Position numbers and translations under genes: made by a program
The notes under the pieces: generated by a model
The model's database searches: none
The model's input: only the letters and a program-made list of their open reading frames with translations
What the model was told of the DNA's origin: nothing
In this document: positions 53,284-63,009 of the stretch, piece after piece
How the letters are laid out: every line of letters starts with the position of its first letter
Numbering within the stretch: position 1 is the stretch's first letter
DNA from: Serratia bockelmannii
GTDB taxonomy: Bacteria; Pseudomonadota; Gammaproteobacteria; Enterobacterales; Enterobacteriaceae
DNA: 64,000 bases
NCBI RefSeq assembly: GCF_008011855.1
Contig: NZ_VOUX01000033.1
Coordinates: forward strand, 248,001 to 312,000
Direction: 5' to 3'

Positions 53284-54903
53284 TCAGTGCGCGAGAATGT
53301 AGACGTTTTTATCGTATAGCGCGCCCTGACGGGTAAAGTCGATCCCCTTCACGTAAGGTTTGACCAGCGTGGCGTTGGCTTCGTAGTACACCGGCGCGAC
53401 CGGCGTATCGACGGCCAGCACCGCCTCGGCCTGCTGGAAATACTGCTGCACCTGCTGCGGTGTCGGCGCCGCCGTCGCCTGATGCAGAATGCGGTCGTAC
53501 TCCGGATTGCGGTATTTGGGGCTGTTTTCGCTGCTGTCGGAACGGAACACGTTCAGGAAAGTAGACGGATCGTTGTAATCCGCCAGCCATCGAGTAAAGG
53601 CCACGCCGTACTGCCCGCGGTTGATATTATCCAGCGTCACTTTACGCTCCTGGCTTTGCAAGGTGGCCTCTACCCCGAGGTTCTTTTTCCACATGGCGGC
53701 GGCGGCGATGACGATCTTCTTGATGGTGGCGTCGTTACTGTACAGCACGGTAAAGCGCAGCGGATGCTCGGCGTTGAAACCGGCCTGCGCCAGCAGTTGC
53801 TTCGCCTGGGCGTGCCGTTGTTCCGGCGTCCAGCCGGCCGCGGCGCCGGGCTGCAGGCGATAGCCGCCCGCCCCCGTTGGGGTAAAGGTCCAGGCCGGCT
53901 GCTGGCCATATCCCAGCACCTTGCCGGCGATGATCTCTTTATCCAGCGCCAGATTCAGCGCCTGACGCACCCGCACGTCGTTGAACGGCGCCTGGCGGTT
54001 GTTGAAGGCGAAATAGCTGGTGGAGAGCAGCGGATAGGTCACCAGCTGTTGCTCACCGAGCGTTTTTTTCAGCTGCTGATACAGCTCCGGCGGCGTGGTA
54101 TACCCCAATTCCACCTCGCCGGCGCGAAAACGCGCCACTTCCGGGAATCCCTGTATCGGCAAGAACGTCACCTTGTTGAGCACGGTGTTGGCGTTGTCCC
54201 AATACTGCGGATTGCGTTCCACCACCACCTTTTCGTTCACCACCCACTGGCTGAGGCGGAACGCGCCGTTGCCGACAAAATGCGCCGGTTGAGTCCAGTT
54301 TTTGCCGTACTGCTCCACCACCTTGCGGTTAACCGGCAAGACCGGAAAATGCACCAGTTGTTTGAGCAGATAGGAGTTGGGCTCCGACAGCGTCACCTGC
54401 AGGGTGTGCGCATCCAGCGCCTTGACGCCCAGCTCGCTCGGTGGCTTGCTGCCGGCGTTGATCGCCGCCGCGTTCAGCACGTAGGCCGAAGCCAGATAGC
54501 TGCCGTACGGCGACGCGGTTTTCGGATCGGTGAGGCGCTGCCAACTGTAGACGAAATCGTCGGCGGTGACCGGATCGCCGTTCGACCACTTGGCCTGCGG
54601 CCGCAGATGGAAAGTCCAGACGTTGCCCTGGTGCTCCCACTTCTGTGCCAGCGCCGGGATCACTTCGCCGTCTTTTCCGACGCGCAGCAAGCCTTCGAAC
54701 AGATCGTTGAAGATGTAGAACTCCACATTGCTCTCGGCCAGGTTTGGATCCAGCGTCGCCGGTTCATACCCGTTGGCGCGCACCAGTTCTTGCGCCGCCG
54801 CCAGTTTAGCGCCCGCCGGCACCTCGGCCGCCTGTGCGACCGTCGCGTTAAAAGCCAGGATGATTAAACCAGCCAATTTCTTGCTATTGAATGAATATTT
54901 CAC
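53284..54903 (-). CDS. OppA/MppA-like peptide ABC transporter substrate-binding protein (orphan)
   Basis: The 539-residue periplasmic protein has a Sec signal (…LAGLIILAFNATVAQA) and the SBP_bac_5 fold: LDPNLAESNVEFYIFNDLFEGL, TFHLRPQAKWSNGDPVTADDFVYSWQRL and NPQYWDNANTVLNKVTFLPI are typical of OppA/MppA oligopeptide binders. I start at GTG 54903 because AGGGA is 8 bases upstream and the signal then begins MKYSFNSKK; ATG 54945 would add 14 polar residues. No permease or ATPase gene is adjacent, so it probably serves an Opp system elsewhere, as MppA does for murein tripeptide. Confidence 0.9.
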   Translation of the reverse strand: MKYSFNSKKLAGLIILAFNATVAQAAEVPAGAKLAAAQELVRANGYEPATLDPNLAESNVEFYIFNDLFEGLLRVGKDGEVIPALAQKWEHQGNVWTFHLRPQAKWSNGDPVTADDFVYSWQRLTDPKTASPYGSYLASAYVLNAAAINAGSKPPSELGVKALDAHTLQVTLSEPNSYLLKQLVHFPVLPVNRKVVEQYGKNWTQPAHFVGNGAFRLSQWVVNEKVVVERNPQYWDNANTVLNKVTFLPIQGFPEVARFRAGEVELGYTTPPELYQQLKKTLGEQQLVTYPLLSTSYFAFNNRQAPFNDVRVRQALNLALDKEIIAGKVLGYGQQPAWTFTPTGAGGYRLQPGAAAGWTPEQRHAQAKQLLAQAGFNAEHPLRFTVLYSNDATIKKIVIAAAAMWKKNLGVEATLQSQERKVTLDNINRGQYGVAFTRWLADYNDPSTFLNVFRSDSSENSPKYRNPEYDRILHQATAAPTPQQVQQYFQQAEAVLAVDTPVAPVYYEANATLVKPYVKGIDFTRQGALYDKNVYILAH

Positions 54904-55053
54904 GTCGATATCCCTGATGAGTGTTTTATCGCGTTCAATATGCAATGAGGCAGTGGAATAAATTAAATCATTAATCGCTATGAGTCATAACCAAAAGCGG
55001 TATTGAATTTCTTTCATTATCAACGAAATAGTGGCGAAAGAACGGAGGTAAAC

Positions 55054-55083
55054 AAGAAAAGAGGCCGGGCTGCCCCCGGCCTC
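55054..55083 (-). terminator. Intrinsic terminator of the exported hydrolase gene
   Basis: Read on the minus strand, GAGGCCGGG pairs with CCCGGCCTC around a 5-base loop, followed by TTTTCTT. It starts at the hydrolase stop. Confidence 0.85.
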
Positions 55084-55084
55084 C

Positions 55085-56581
55085 TCAGCGGCAAACCTTG
55101 TCGCGGCGCGGCTTTTTCGGCGCCAGCAGATACTCCACCACGCTTTCGTCAACGCAGCTGTCGATGCCGTTCAGCGCCAGCGTATGTCCGTCGCGTTCGC
55201 GGGTGATCAGCGGGCTTTTAAAGGCGGCGGCCATCACCTGGGCGTTGCGGTACGGCGTGGTCGGATCGTAGCGCTGGGCGACGAACAGCAGCGGCGGCAG
55301 CGCGGCGGACGCCACCGGGGTGTGCGGCCGATCTTTGCCGCGGTACGGCCATAGATCGCACATTTCCAGCGGATACTCGTGTAGCGGCAGGTAGTGAGCG
55401 TACAAAGCGGCGGTATTGATCTCCTGCCGCTGCCTGCGCAACTGCTGCGGATCGGCCGTCGGGTTGGCGACGTCGGCGCAAGTGATGACGTTCAGGGCAT
55501 CATCGGCATCCGGCGAATAGCTTTCGTCAATCAGATCGGAAACCTGCTGCCCGGCGATGCCGGCATCGAGTTGACGCAGCACGGTCGCCAGCTCATGCCA
55601 GCGCTCCGGCCACAGCAGCAGCGAACGCGTGACCGTCAGCACATCGTCGGCGGAGATTTCATAGCCCGCCGCAGTGACGAACGGTTGATCGTGCAGCTTG
55701 CGCAGTAAGGCATGATAGCGCTGCAGCGCCTGATTAGCGCCGCCGCCCAGCTGGCAGCTGTCGGTTTTGCCGCAGTAGGCGGCGAAGCGCAGGAAGCTTT
55801 GCTGGAAGCCCCGCTCCTGGTTCATGCGCTGGGTGAAGTCGTCCTCCGCCAGATCCACCACCCCGTCCAGCACCAGCGCGCGCGTCTTCTTCGGAAAACG
55901 TTCGGCATACAGCGCCGCCACCTTGGTGCCGTAAGAGTATGCCACCGCCGTCAGCCCCGGTTCGCCCAGCGCGTGGCGGATCGCGTTCAGATCGTTGACC
56001 GCCTCGTCGGTGCCGATGTGTTGCAACACGTCCGCGCCGGTCTGTTTGATGCAGGCGGCAATCAGGGTGCGCGTCTGATTCTCCGCGCCGGCAACGTCGT
56101 TATCGTCCGGCGTCGGGGTTTCGTCGCCTTCGGCCAGCTGACAAGAAATTTTCGGCGTCGACTGACCGACGCCGCGCGGATCGTAACCGATGATATCGTA
56201 GGATTTTCGCAGTCTGGCGACGTGGGCGTCGTTGCCCAGATAGGGGTTGATGCCCGGCAGGCCTGGGCCCCCGCTGATCATTACTACGCTGCCCTTTTTC
56301 GGCCCGGTAGCGGGCTGCAGGGTCAGTGCCAGACGCACGGTCTGTTCGCCCGCCTGCGCCGCATGGGCGGGCGGCGTGGCGTAGGCTAACGGCACCTCGA
56401 GGTAACCGCAGCGCAGCCCCGGCGGTGGCGCCTCATCGAACCAGCGCTGAAAACCGCTGTTGAGACAAGATTGCCAACGAATGCCGTTCTCGACCGCCAT
56501 GCCGTGAGCCGCCGGCTTGGCCAGGGCGGGCAACGCGGCGGCGGTCGCGGCGAACAGCGCCAGAATACGCAGTACTGACAT
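55085..56581 (-). CDS. Exported alpha/beta hydrolase, tripeptidyl-aminopeptidase / proline-iminopeptidase-like
   Basis: The 498-residue protein has a Sec signal (MSVLRILALFAATAAALPALA) and an alpha/beta hydrolase core with VMISGGPGLPGINPYLG (oxyanion loop), the nucleophile elbow TAVAYSYGTKVAALYAERF and, near the C-terminus, a TAP-like domain with VAQRYDPTTPYRNAQ (Asp) and ERDGHTLALNGIDSCVDE (His). It matches secreted tripeptidyl aminopeptidases related to Streptomyces SlpD/E. ATG 56581 has AAGGA 7 bases upstream. It may trim peptides in the periplasm before uptake, which fits the OppA-like gene downstream, though the two have separate terminators. Confidence 0.88.
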   Translation of the reverse strand: MSVLRILALFAATAAALPALAKPAAHGMAVENGIRWQSCLNSGFQRWFDEAPPPGLRCGYLEVPLAYATPPAHAAQAGEQTVRLALTLQPATGPKKGSVVMISGGPGLPGINPYLGNDAHVARLRKSYDIIGYDPRGVGQSTPKISCQLAEGDETPTPDDNDVAGAENQTRTLIAACIKQTGADVLQHIGTDEAVNDLNAIRHALGEPGLTAVAYSYGTKVAALYAERFPKKTRALVLDGVVDLAEDDFTQRMNQERGFQQSFLRFAAYCGKTDSCQLGGGANQALQRYHALLRKLHDQPFVTAAGYEISADDVLTVTRSLLLWPERWHELATVLRQLDAGIAGQQVSDLIDESYSPDADDALNVITCADVANPTADPQQLRRQRQEINTAALYAHYLPLHEYPLEMCDLWPYRGKDRPHTPVASAALPPLLFVAQRYDPTTPYRNAQVMAAAFKSPLITRERDGHTLALNGIDSCVDESVVEYLLAPKKPRRDKVCR

Positions 56582-56802
56582 GGGGAGTCCTTTCAACTCA
56601 ACGAATCGGTCAAAGGGTAAAGATACTCGGTTAAACCGCTAGCCAATAGAACATAAAAAAACGCGCGGGTGAAGCCGACGCCGTGCGTATGGAAAGACTT
56701 TTCTTTGCTCAGATTGATCTTATAACGCACAGAATGCTGCAAAAAATGCCATTCACCTGCTAGGCTTAGTGTTCGTTAACCCACAAGGAACAGGAGAGCA
56801 GC

Positions 56803-57051
56803 ATGTTTGGTAAAGCGGAAGACAAAGCCAATGAAGCCGCAGGCGCGGTACAAGAAGCGTTCGGCAAAGCCGTTGATTCGCCGGAGCATCAGGTGCGCGG
56901 CGCGGCGCGCAAATACGCCTCCCAGGCCAGCTATGCCGCCCGTGACGCAGCGGACAGCGTAAGAACGCAGGTGGAAGCCAACCCGCTGGCCGGCGTAGCC
57001 GTTGCAGCAGCGGTCGGCATCGTTTTCGGCTTCCTGCTGGGCCGCAAATAA
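56803..57051 (+). CDS. YqjD/ElaB-like DUF883 protein with C-terminal membrane anchor
   Basis: The 82-residue protein begins MFGKAEDKANEAAGAVQEAFGKA, a CsbD-like helical start, and ends with a glycine-zipper helix (NPLAGVAVAAAVGIVFGFLLG) and RK. This tail-anchored layout matches E. coli YqjD/ElaB-type proteins, which associate ribosomes with the inner membrane in stationary phase (known for YqjD). CAGGAGAG precedes the ATG. It is a single gene with its own terminator. Confidence 0.82.
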   Translation: MFGKAEDKANEAAGAVQEAFGKAVDSPEHQVRGAARKYASQASYAARDAADSVRTQVEANPLAGVAVAAAVGIVFGFLLGRK

Positions 57052-57075
57052 GCGGCGAATGCGCCCTACGACAAC

Positions 57076-57099
57076 AGGCCCGTTACGGGCCTTTTTTTT
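57076..57099 (+). terminator. Intrinsic terminator of the YqjD-like gene
   Basis: AGGCCCG and CGGGCCT form a 7-bp stem with a TTA loop and are followed by eight T residues. Confidence 0.9.
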
Positions 57100-57165
57100 T
57101 CGCCCTTTTCTGCACCGGCGCCGTTATGCGCGCAAACTTTCATCTATCACAGCCATCGCTTAAAA

Positions 57166-57214
57166 AAACTAACGCCTTCAACTACGATTAGTTTGTGACC
57201 AGAGCGAGGCTCTG
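57166..57214 (+). promoter_or_regulatory. Inverted repeats in the upstream region of the EF-G paralogue
   Basis: AAACTAA (57166-57172) and TTAGTTT (57188-57194) are a 7-bp inverted repeat, followed by a tight hairpin CAGAGC-GAG-GCTCTG (57200-57214). They may be an operator and a leader stem; no clear promoter was identified. Confidence 0.35.
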
Positions 57215-57233
57215 CGATCCGGCGGATAACCCT

Positions 57234-57266
57234 ATGAGGATTATCATCATTATCCATGCTGTTTAA
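57234..57266 (+). CDS. Isoleucine-rich 10-codon mini-ORF upstream of the EF-G paralogue
   Basis: The frame encodes MRIIIIIHAV, with five consecutive Ile codons. It is preceded by GGCGGA at a suitable distance and followed at once by a hairpin AGCCGC/GCGGCT (57266-57287), after which come AAAGG and the EF-G start. This resembles an amino-acid-type attenuation leader. The same bases on the opposite strand read GGATAATGATGATAATCC, a tandem Fur-like hexamer pattern, so the Ile run could instead reflect a protein-binding site. Confidence 0.4.
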   Translation: MRIIIIIHAV

Positions 57267-57301
57267 GCCGCTCTCCTTCATGCGGCTAAGAAAGGTTAAT
57301 T

Positions 57302-59407
57302 ATGGCTCGCACCACCCCTATCGAACGTTACCGCAATATCGGCATCTCCGCGCATATCGATGCCGGCAAGACCACCACCACCGAGCGGATTCTGTTTTAC
57401 ACCGGGGTCAGCCACAAGCTGGGTGAAGTGCATGACGGCGCGGCGACCATGGACTGGATGGCGCAGGAACAGGAGCGCGGCATCACCATCACCTCGGCGG
57501 CCACCACCTGCTTCTGGAACGGCATGCAGCATAATTATCCGCAGCACCGCATCAATATCATCGACACCCCCGGGCACGTCGATTTCACCATTGAAGTGGA
57601 GCGTTCGATGCGCGTGCTGGACGGCGCCGTGATGGTCTATGACTCGGTGGGCGGCGTGCAGCCGCAGTCGGAAACCGTCTGGCGCCAGGCCAACAAGTAC
57701 AAAGTGCCGCGGCTGGCGTTCGTCAACAAGATGGACCGCATCGGCGCGGATTTTTTCCGCGTGCGCAAAATGATGATCGAGCGCCTGAAAGCCAACCCGG
57801 TGCCTATCGTTATCCCTATCGGCGCCGAAGATCACTTCAGCGGCGTGGTGGATCTGGTGCGGATGAAAGCCATTCTGTGGGACGAGGCCTCGCAGGGCAT
57901 GAACTTCAGCTTCGAAGAGATCCCGGCAGAGCTGCGCGACTCGGCACAGGAGTGGCGTGAAAACATGATTGAGGCCGCCGCCGAAGCGTCGGAAGAACTG
58001 ATGGAGAAATACCTCAACCAGGTGCCGCTGAGCGAAGAGGAGATCGTTCACGGGCTGCGGGTGCGCACCGTCGCCGGCAAAATCCAGCCGATGCTGTGCG
58101 GCTCTGCGTTCCGCAACAAAGGGGTGCAGCGCATGCTGGATGCGGTAATTGAACTGATGCCCTCGCCGCTCGACGTGCCGCCGATGGAGGGCCACGGTGA
58201 ACACGATGAAATCATCACCCGCAAAGCCGACGATAATGAAAAATTCTCGGCGCTGGCGTTCAAGCTGATGACCGACCCGTTCGTCGGCCAGCTGACTTTC
58301 GTGCGCGTCTACTCCGGGGTGCTGGCCAAAGGCAGCAGCGTTTACAACCCGATCAAGGGTAAAAAGGAACGCATCGGCCGCATCGTGCAGATGCACGCCA
58401 ACGATCGTAAGGACATCGACGAACTGCACGCCGGTGATATCGCCGCCTGCGTTGGCATGAAGGACGTCACCACCGGCGATACGCTGTGCGACCCTGGCGC
58501 CATCATCACGCTGGAACGCATGACCTTCCCCGAGCCGGTGATCGCCCAGGCGATCGAGCCAAAGACCAAGGGCGACCAGGAGAAAATGGGCATCGCGCTG
58601 CAGCGTCTCTCTTCGGAAGATCCGTCGTTCCGCGTGCGCACCGATGAAGAATCCGGCCAAACCATTATCTACGGCATGGGCGAGCTGCACCTCGAGATCA
58701 TCGTCGATCGCATGCGCCGCGAGTTCGGGGTGGAGACTACCACCGGCAAGCCGCAGGTGTCGTACCGCGAAACCATCCGCAAACGGGTAACCGACGTGGA
58801 AGGCAAGTTCGTGCGCCAGTCCGGCGGTAAAGGGCAATACGGCCACGTGGTGCTGACCGTCGAACCCAACGACCCCGGCAAAGGCTTCGAATTCTTCGAT
58901 GAGATCAAGGGCGGCGTCATTCCGGGCGAATTTATCCCGGCGGTGAAAAAAGGCGTGCTCGAGGCGCTCAATAACGGCGTGCTGGCCGGTTATCAGGTGG
59001 TGGACGTCAAGGTACACCTGACCTTCGGTTCTTACCATGACGTCGACTCGTCGGAACAGGCGTTCCGCATGGCGGCGATCTTCGGCTTCAAGGAGGCCTG
59101 CCGCCTGGCGGATCCGGTGATCCTTGAGCCGATCATGTCGGTAGAAGTGGAAACGCCGGAAGATTACGCCGGCAACGTGATGGGCGACCTCTCCTCACGC
59201 CGCGGTCTGGTGCAAGGCATGGAAGAGATCCCGGGCGGCGGCGGCAAGGAAATTCGCGCCAAGGTGCCGCTGTCCGAGATGTTCGGCTACTCGACGACCC
59301 TGCGATCGATGTCGCAGGGCCGCGCCACCTACACCATGGAGTTCAGCCACTACGCCGAAGCGCCGCGCAACGTGGCCGAAGAGATCATTCACCACAGCAA
59401 GCGTTAA
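57302..59407 (+). CDS. Elongation factor G paralogue (second EF-G)
   Basis: The 701-residue GTPase has all EF-G landmarks: G1 [29 protein letters not shown] (G3), NKMD (G4), domain II, and domains IV/V with [14 protein letters not shown] and [15 protein letters not shown] translocates tRNA-mRNA on the ribosome. The essential enterobacterial fusA sits in the str operon next to rpsL, rpsG and tuf; none is here, so this is a second copy, possibly specialised for stress or low GTP hydrolysis as seen in some EF-G2 proteins (family knowledge). AAAGG precedes the ATG. I leave the symbol blank because the paralogue class was not determined. Confidence 0.88.
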   Translation: MARTTPIERYRNIGISAHIDAGKTTTTERILFYTGVSHKLGEVHDGAATMDWMAQEQERGITITSAATTCFWNGMQHNYPQHRINIIDTPGHVDFTIEVERSMRVLDGAVMVYDSVGGVQPQSETVWRQANKYKVPRLAFVNKMDRIGADFFRVRKMMIERLKANPVPIVIPIGAEDHFSGVVDLVRMKAILWDEASQGMNFSFEEIPAELRDSAQEWRENMIEAAAEASEELMEKYLNQVPLSEEEIVHGLRVRTVAGKIQPMLCGSAFRNKGVQRMLDAVIELMPSPLDVPPMEGHGEHDEIITRKADDNEKFSALAFKLMTDPFVGQLTFVRVYSGVLAKGSSVYNPIKGKKERIGRIVQMHANDRKDIDELHAGDIAACVGMKDVTTGDTLCDPGAIITLERMTFPEPVIAQAIEPKTKGDQEKMGIALQRLSSEDPSFRVRTDEESGQTIIYGMGELHLEIIVDRMRREFGVETTTGKPQVSYRETIRKRVTDVEGKFVRQSGGKGQYGHVVLTVEPNDPGKGFEFFDEIKGGVIPGEFIPAVKKGVLEALNNGVLAGYQVVDVKVHLTFGSYHDVDSSEQAFRMAAIFGFKEACRLADPVILEPIMSVEVETPEDYAGNVMGDLSSRRGLVQGMEEIPGGGGKEIRAKVPLSEMFGYSTTLRSMSQGRATYTMEFSHYAEAPRNVAEEIIHHSKR

Positions 59408-59434
59408 CCCCCATGCCCGCCTTCGCGGCGGGCG

Positions 59435-60403
59435 TCACCCCAGCTTGTCCTCCAACGCCACCACCACCGGCTGCGGCTTGATACGCATGGCATACACCAC
59501 GCCGGCGATCAGGCAGACGATGCCGGCCAATGTCAGCAGCGGCGGCCAGGCCTGGCGCAGCAGAAAGGTATAGGCCAACCCCGCCAGAATTTCGAACACG
59601 ATAAGAGGCCCCACCAACACCGTCGGCAGCCGCTGGCTGGCTTCGTTCCAGCACAGCGCCCCCAGCCAGGAGCAGAACACGCCGATAACCAGCATCAGGG
59701 GGATAAATACCTCGGGGCGCGGGCCGAACGGCAAGGCAAACGCCGGTTCGCTCAGCGCCAATTGGCCGCAGACCGCCAGATAGCCCAGCAGCGCCAGCGG
59801 CAGCGTCACCAGCCCCTGCGCCGTGGCCCAGGTGGCCGGCCGCTGCGTCGGGTTCTCCCGCAGCCAACGCGAATTGCGCAGCGGGAACCAGGTCCAGCAC
59901 GCCACCGCCAACGCGGCCAGCCCAAGGCCGCTGAGATAGCGCCAGCCGTCGATCGGCAGCGCGTTGCCGCGCAGTTCGGCGATGTTTACGCACGCTAACC
60001 CGCAGACGATCAGCAGCAGCGCCGGCGCCAGCTTGCTCCAGGCCAGGCGCCCGTCGTGCCGGCCGTAAAACAGATTGGCGCAGATGGCGATCACCACCGG
60101 CAAGGTGCCGATGATCATGGTCGATACCGGTGCGCCGGTACGCTGAATGGCGCTGGCCAGGCACAGGTAGTACAGCAGATTGCCGATGGCCGTCAGCTTG
60201 AGCGCTTCCAGCCAATCCTGGCGCCGCAGCTTGCGCAGGCGGCGGCGATCGAACCACGCCAGCGGCAAGGTGATCAGCCCGAAGGCCAGATAGCGCCCGG
60301 TGGACTGCAGCGCGGCGGGATAATCCGGCACCAGCAGCGGGCCGACGAAAATCAGTCCCCACATCAGCCCGGCGGCCAGGGCAAACACAACGCCAATGAA
60401 CAT
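59435..60403 (-). CDS. EamA/DMT-family transporter
   Basis: The 322-residue membrane protein has ten helices in two EamA repeats (VFALAAGLMWGLIFVGPLLVP … GTLPVVIAICANLFYGRHDGRLAW in the first; RLPTVLVGPLIVFEILAGLAYTFLL in the second). It starts at 60403. It lies 98 bases downstream of an AraC-family gene on the same strand, which probably regulates it. Substrate unknown. Confidence 0.9.
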   Translation of the reverse strand: MFIGVVFALAAGLMWGLIFVGPLLVPDYPAALQSTGRYLAFGLITLPLAWFDRRRLRKLRRQDWLEALKLTAIGNLLYYLCLASAIQRTGAPVSTMIIGTLPVVIAICANLFYGRHDGRLAWSKLAPALLLIVCGLACVNIAELRGNALPIDGWRYLSGLGLAALAVACWTWFPLRNSRWLRENPTQRPATWATAQGLVTLPLALLGYLAVCGQLALSEPAFALPFGPRPEVFIPLMLVIGVFCSWLGALCWNEASQRLPTVLVGPLIVFEILAGLAYTFLLRQAWPPLLTLAGIVCLIAGVVYAMRIKPQPVVVALEDKLG

Positions 60404-60501
60404 AACGACTCCGACAAACGGCCGGCGCGGCCAACCCGCCCGACAAGACAGCGGCAGAATAACGAAAACGCGGGGAGGAATTATTGTAGCAGGTTGCTGT
60501 T

Positions 60502-61329
60502 TTAGCCCAATTTCACCTGTTTCTGGAAACGCACTGGCGTGACGCCGTAACGATTGGCGAAGGCGCGCGTCAGGTGCGCCTGATCGGTCAGCCCCGCCGC
60601 CGCCGCCACCTGTGCGGCGGTCATGCCGCGCTCCAGCATGCGTTTGGCCTGCGACAGCCGGATCGCCATCAGCATCTGCTGCGGCGAAACGTGATATTCG
60701 GCCTTGAACTTGCGCAGGAAATGGTACGGGCTGAGCGATACCAGCTCGGCCAGTTGGCTGAGGGTCACCGCCTCAGCGAAGTTATCGTGCAGGTAGCTTT
60801 TCACCACCTCGAAACGATGCGCCGCTTCGGCTTTTTCCCGCTGCCCGGTGCGGATGTGCGGGTGCAACAGCTCGACCGCCTCAAGCAGCAGGCCGTCGAG
60901 CGTGAGCGGATCGTCGGTTTGCCACAGCGTGGCGAGAATGGCGGACAGGCGCTGCGCCGCCCGCGGATCGTGGCGCACTGCATCGGTAAACCACTGGCTC
61001 CGATCGCCGGACAGCTGCTCCAGCGCCTCGGGCGCCAGATAGAGCATGCGGTAACACCAGCCGCCCGGCGTTTCGGCTTCGCCGGTATGCAGTTCGTCCG
61101 GGTTCATCAGCACCAGCGCGCCCGGCGCCGCCAGATGCTGCGCGCCGCGATAGCGGAAACGCTCCGCCCCGGTGTCTACGGTGCCGATGGCGAAGGCGTC
61201 GTGGGTATGCGGCTCGAAGGCATAGCGCTCGATGTGCGCCTGATAGAGTTCGACGCCCGGCAGATGTGACAAATGCCGGAACTGTGCGCAATCCTTCTCG
61301 AACGGAAACTGTTGTGGTACCCCTTGCAC
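60502..61329 (-). CDS. AraC-family transcriptional regulator
   Basis: The 275-residue protein has an N-terminal cupin-like arm (HIERYAFEPHTHDAFAIGTVDTGAERFRYRG) and the C-terminal double HTH of AraC proteins: TLSQLAELVSLSPYHFLRKFK and TAAQVAAAAGLTDQAHLTRAFANRYGVTP. It lies upstream of an EamA exporter gene in the same direction and is divergent from an aldehyde dehydrogenase gene 196 bases away; either or both could be targets. Effector unknown. Confidence 0.9.
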   Translation of the reverse strand: MQGVPQQFPFEKDCAQFRHLSHLPGVELYQAHIERYAFEPHTHDAFAIGTVDTGAERFRYRGAQHLAAPGALVLMNPDELHTGEAETPGGWCYRMLYLAPEALEQLSGDRSQWFTDAVRHDPRAAQRLSAILATLWQTDDPLTLDGLLLEAVELLHPHIRTGQREKAEAAHRFEVVKSYLHDNFAEAVTLSQLAELVSLSPYHFLRKFKAEYHVSPQQMLMAIRLSQAKRMLERGMTAAQVAAAAGLTDQAHLTRAFANRYGVTPVRFQKQVKLG

Positions 61330-61525
61330 CCGACCTCCTCGTCCGTGCTGACAATCTGCTCAGCATAGCCAAAACATCGCCGGTTGAGTAGCCGCCCTGG
61401 CGCTTTCGTGCCCCTCGCCTGGACGATCGCCGCCATTCGGCGTAGGGTTAAGGTCCCTGTCCCTTTCAGGCGCGCCGCATCGCGAAGCTCATCGGCCCCT
61501 GACACTCCGCAAACAAGAGGCAACA

Positions 61526-62959
61526 ATGTATCCGGATACTCAACTGTATATCGATGGACACTGGCGCAACGCACTGGCCGGGAAAACCCTGCCGGTCACC
61601 AACCCCGCCACCGACGAGATAATCGGTCAAGTGGCGCACGCCGCCACAGAGGATCTCGATCTGGCGCTGGCCGCCACCGAGCGCGGATTTAACGTCTGGC
61701 GCGACACCGCCGCGCACCAGCGCGCCAATCTGATGCGCAAAGCCGCGGCGTTGCTGCGCGAACGCGCCAACGCCATCGCCGCCGTCATGACGCAGGAACA
61801 GGGTAAGCCGGTGGCGCAGGCCAAAATCGAAATTCTCAACGCCGCCGACGTTATCGAGTGGTTCGCCGGCGAAGCCACCCGCACCTACGGGCAGATTATT
61901 CCGTCCCGCGCTCGCGACGTGCAGCAGCAAACCCTGAAACTGCCGGTCGGCCCGGTGGCCGCCTTCACGCCGTGGAACTTCCCGATCAACCAGATCGTGC
62001 GCAAGCTGTCCGCCGCGCTGGCGGCGGGCTGTTCCATCATCGTCAAAGGTCCGGAAGAAACGCCGGCCTCACCGGCTGAACTGATCAAAGCCTTCGCCGA
62101 CGCCGGTATTCCGGCCGGGGTGATCGCGCTGGTGTATGGCACCCCGGCGGACATTTCGGAATACCTGATCCCCCATCCGACCATTCGCAAGATCTCCTTC
62201 ACCGGCTCCACTCGCGTGGGCAAGCATTTGGCGGCGCTGGCCGGCCAGCATATGAAAAAGGCCACCATGGAGCTGGGCGGCCACGCGCCGGTGCTGATCT
62301 TCGACGATGCCGATCTCGACGCGGCGGCCAAAGAGCTGGCGCAGTCCAAGTTCCGCAACGCCGGCCAGGTCTGTATCGCCCCGACCCGCTTCCTGATCCA
62401 ACAAGGCGTTTATGAGGCCTTCGTGGAGAAATTCACCGCCGCGGTGCGTGAGCTCAAGCTCGGCAACGGGCTGGAAGACGGCGTGACGATGGGGCCGATG
62501 GTGTTGGGCCGCAGCGTCGACAATATCGAGGCGCTGGTGCAGGACGCTATCGCCCACGGGGCGAAGGCCAGCACCGGCGGCAAACGCGTGGCGGGCAAAG
62601 GCAACTTCTTCGAGCCGACGGTGCTGCGCGACGTGCCGCTGACCGCGCGCGCCATGTCGGAAGAGCCGTTTGGCCCGGTCGCCCTGCTGCGCCCATTCGC
62701 CACCTATGACGAGGCGATCGCCGAAGCCAACCGCCTGCCGTACGGCCTGGCCGCCTACGCTTACAGCCGCAACATCGCCACGGTCAATGCGCTAGGGCGC
62801 GACGTGGAGAGCGGCATGCTGAGCATCAACCACATCGGTTTCGGCCTGCCGGAAACACCGTTTGGCGGCGTGAAAGACTCCGGTCACGGCACCGAAGGCG
62901 GCAGCGAAGCGATCGAATCCTACCTGGAAACGCGCTTTGTCACCGTCGCCGGCCGATAA
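61526..62959 (+). CDS. NAD(P)-dependent aldehyde dehydrogenase, succinate-semialdehyde-dehydrogenase-like
   Basis: The 477-residue cytoplasmic enzyme has the ALDH catalytic residues: Asn in [10 protein letters not shown], Glu in [10 protein letters not shown] and Cys in [14 protein letters not shown], plus GSTRVGKHL in the Rossmann fold. The sequence pattern resembles the GabD/Sad branch, with [13 protein letters not shown] at the start. It oxidises an aldehyde to an acid. AGAGG is 6 bases before the ATG. It converges on a hydrolase gene across a terminator. Confidence 0.9.
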   Translation: MYPDTQLYIDGHWRNALAGKTLPVTNPATDEIIGQVAHAATEDLDLALAATERGFNVWRDTAAHQRANLMRKAAALLRERANAIAAVMTQEQGKPVAQAKIEILNAADVIEWFAGEATRTYGQIIPSRARDVQQQTLKLPVGPVAAFTPWNFPINQIVRKLSAALAAGCSIIVKGPEETPASPAELIKAFADAGIPAGVIALVYGTPADISEYLIPHPTIRKISFTGSTRVGKHLAALAGQHMKKATMELGGHAPVLIFDDADLDAAAKELAQSKFRNAGQVCIAPTRFLIQQGVYEAFVEKFTAAVRELKLGNGLEDGVTMGPMVLGRSVDNIEALVQDAIAHGAKASTGGKRVAGKGNFFEPTVLRDVPLTARAMSEEPFGPVALLRPFATYDEAIAEANRLPYGLAAYAYSRNIATVNALGRDVESGMLSINHIGFGLPETPFGGVKDSGHGTEGGSEAIESYLETRFVTVAGR

Positions 62960-62983
62960 TCGCCCGGCAGATGAATAGCCAGA

Positions 62984-63009
62984 AGCCCCGCAATGCGGGG
63001 CTTTTTTTT
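62984..63009 (+). terminator. Intrinsic terminator of the aldehyde dehydrogenase gene
   Basis: AGCCCCGC and GCGGGGCT form an 8-bp stem with an AAT loop, followed by eight T residues. Its T-run touches the stop of the convergent hydrolase at 63008. Confidence 0.9.

Noticed and set aside
57200-57240. GAGCGAGGCTCT in the EF-G leader as a second M-box
   Set aside because: Only the short GCGAGGCTC string matches; the AGTGCTAAA block and P1 are missing, and the bases form a simple local hairpin.
57296-59038. 580-codon minus-strand frame opposite EF-G
   Set aside because: Mirror of a fully conserved EF-G; His/Asp-rich low-information product.
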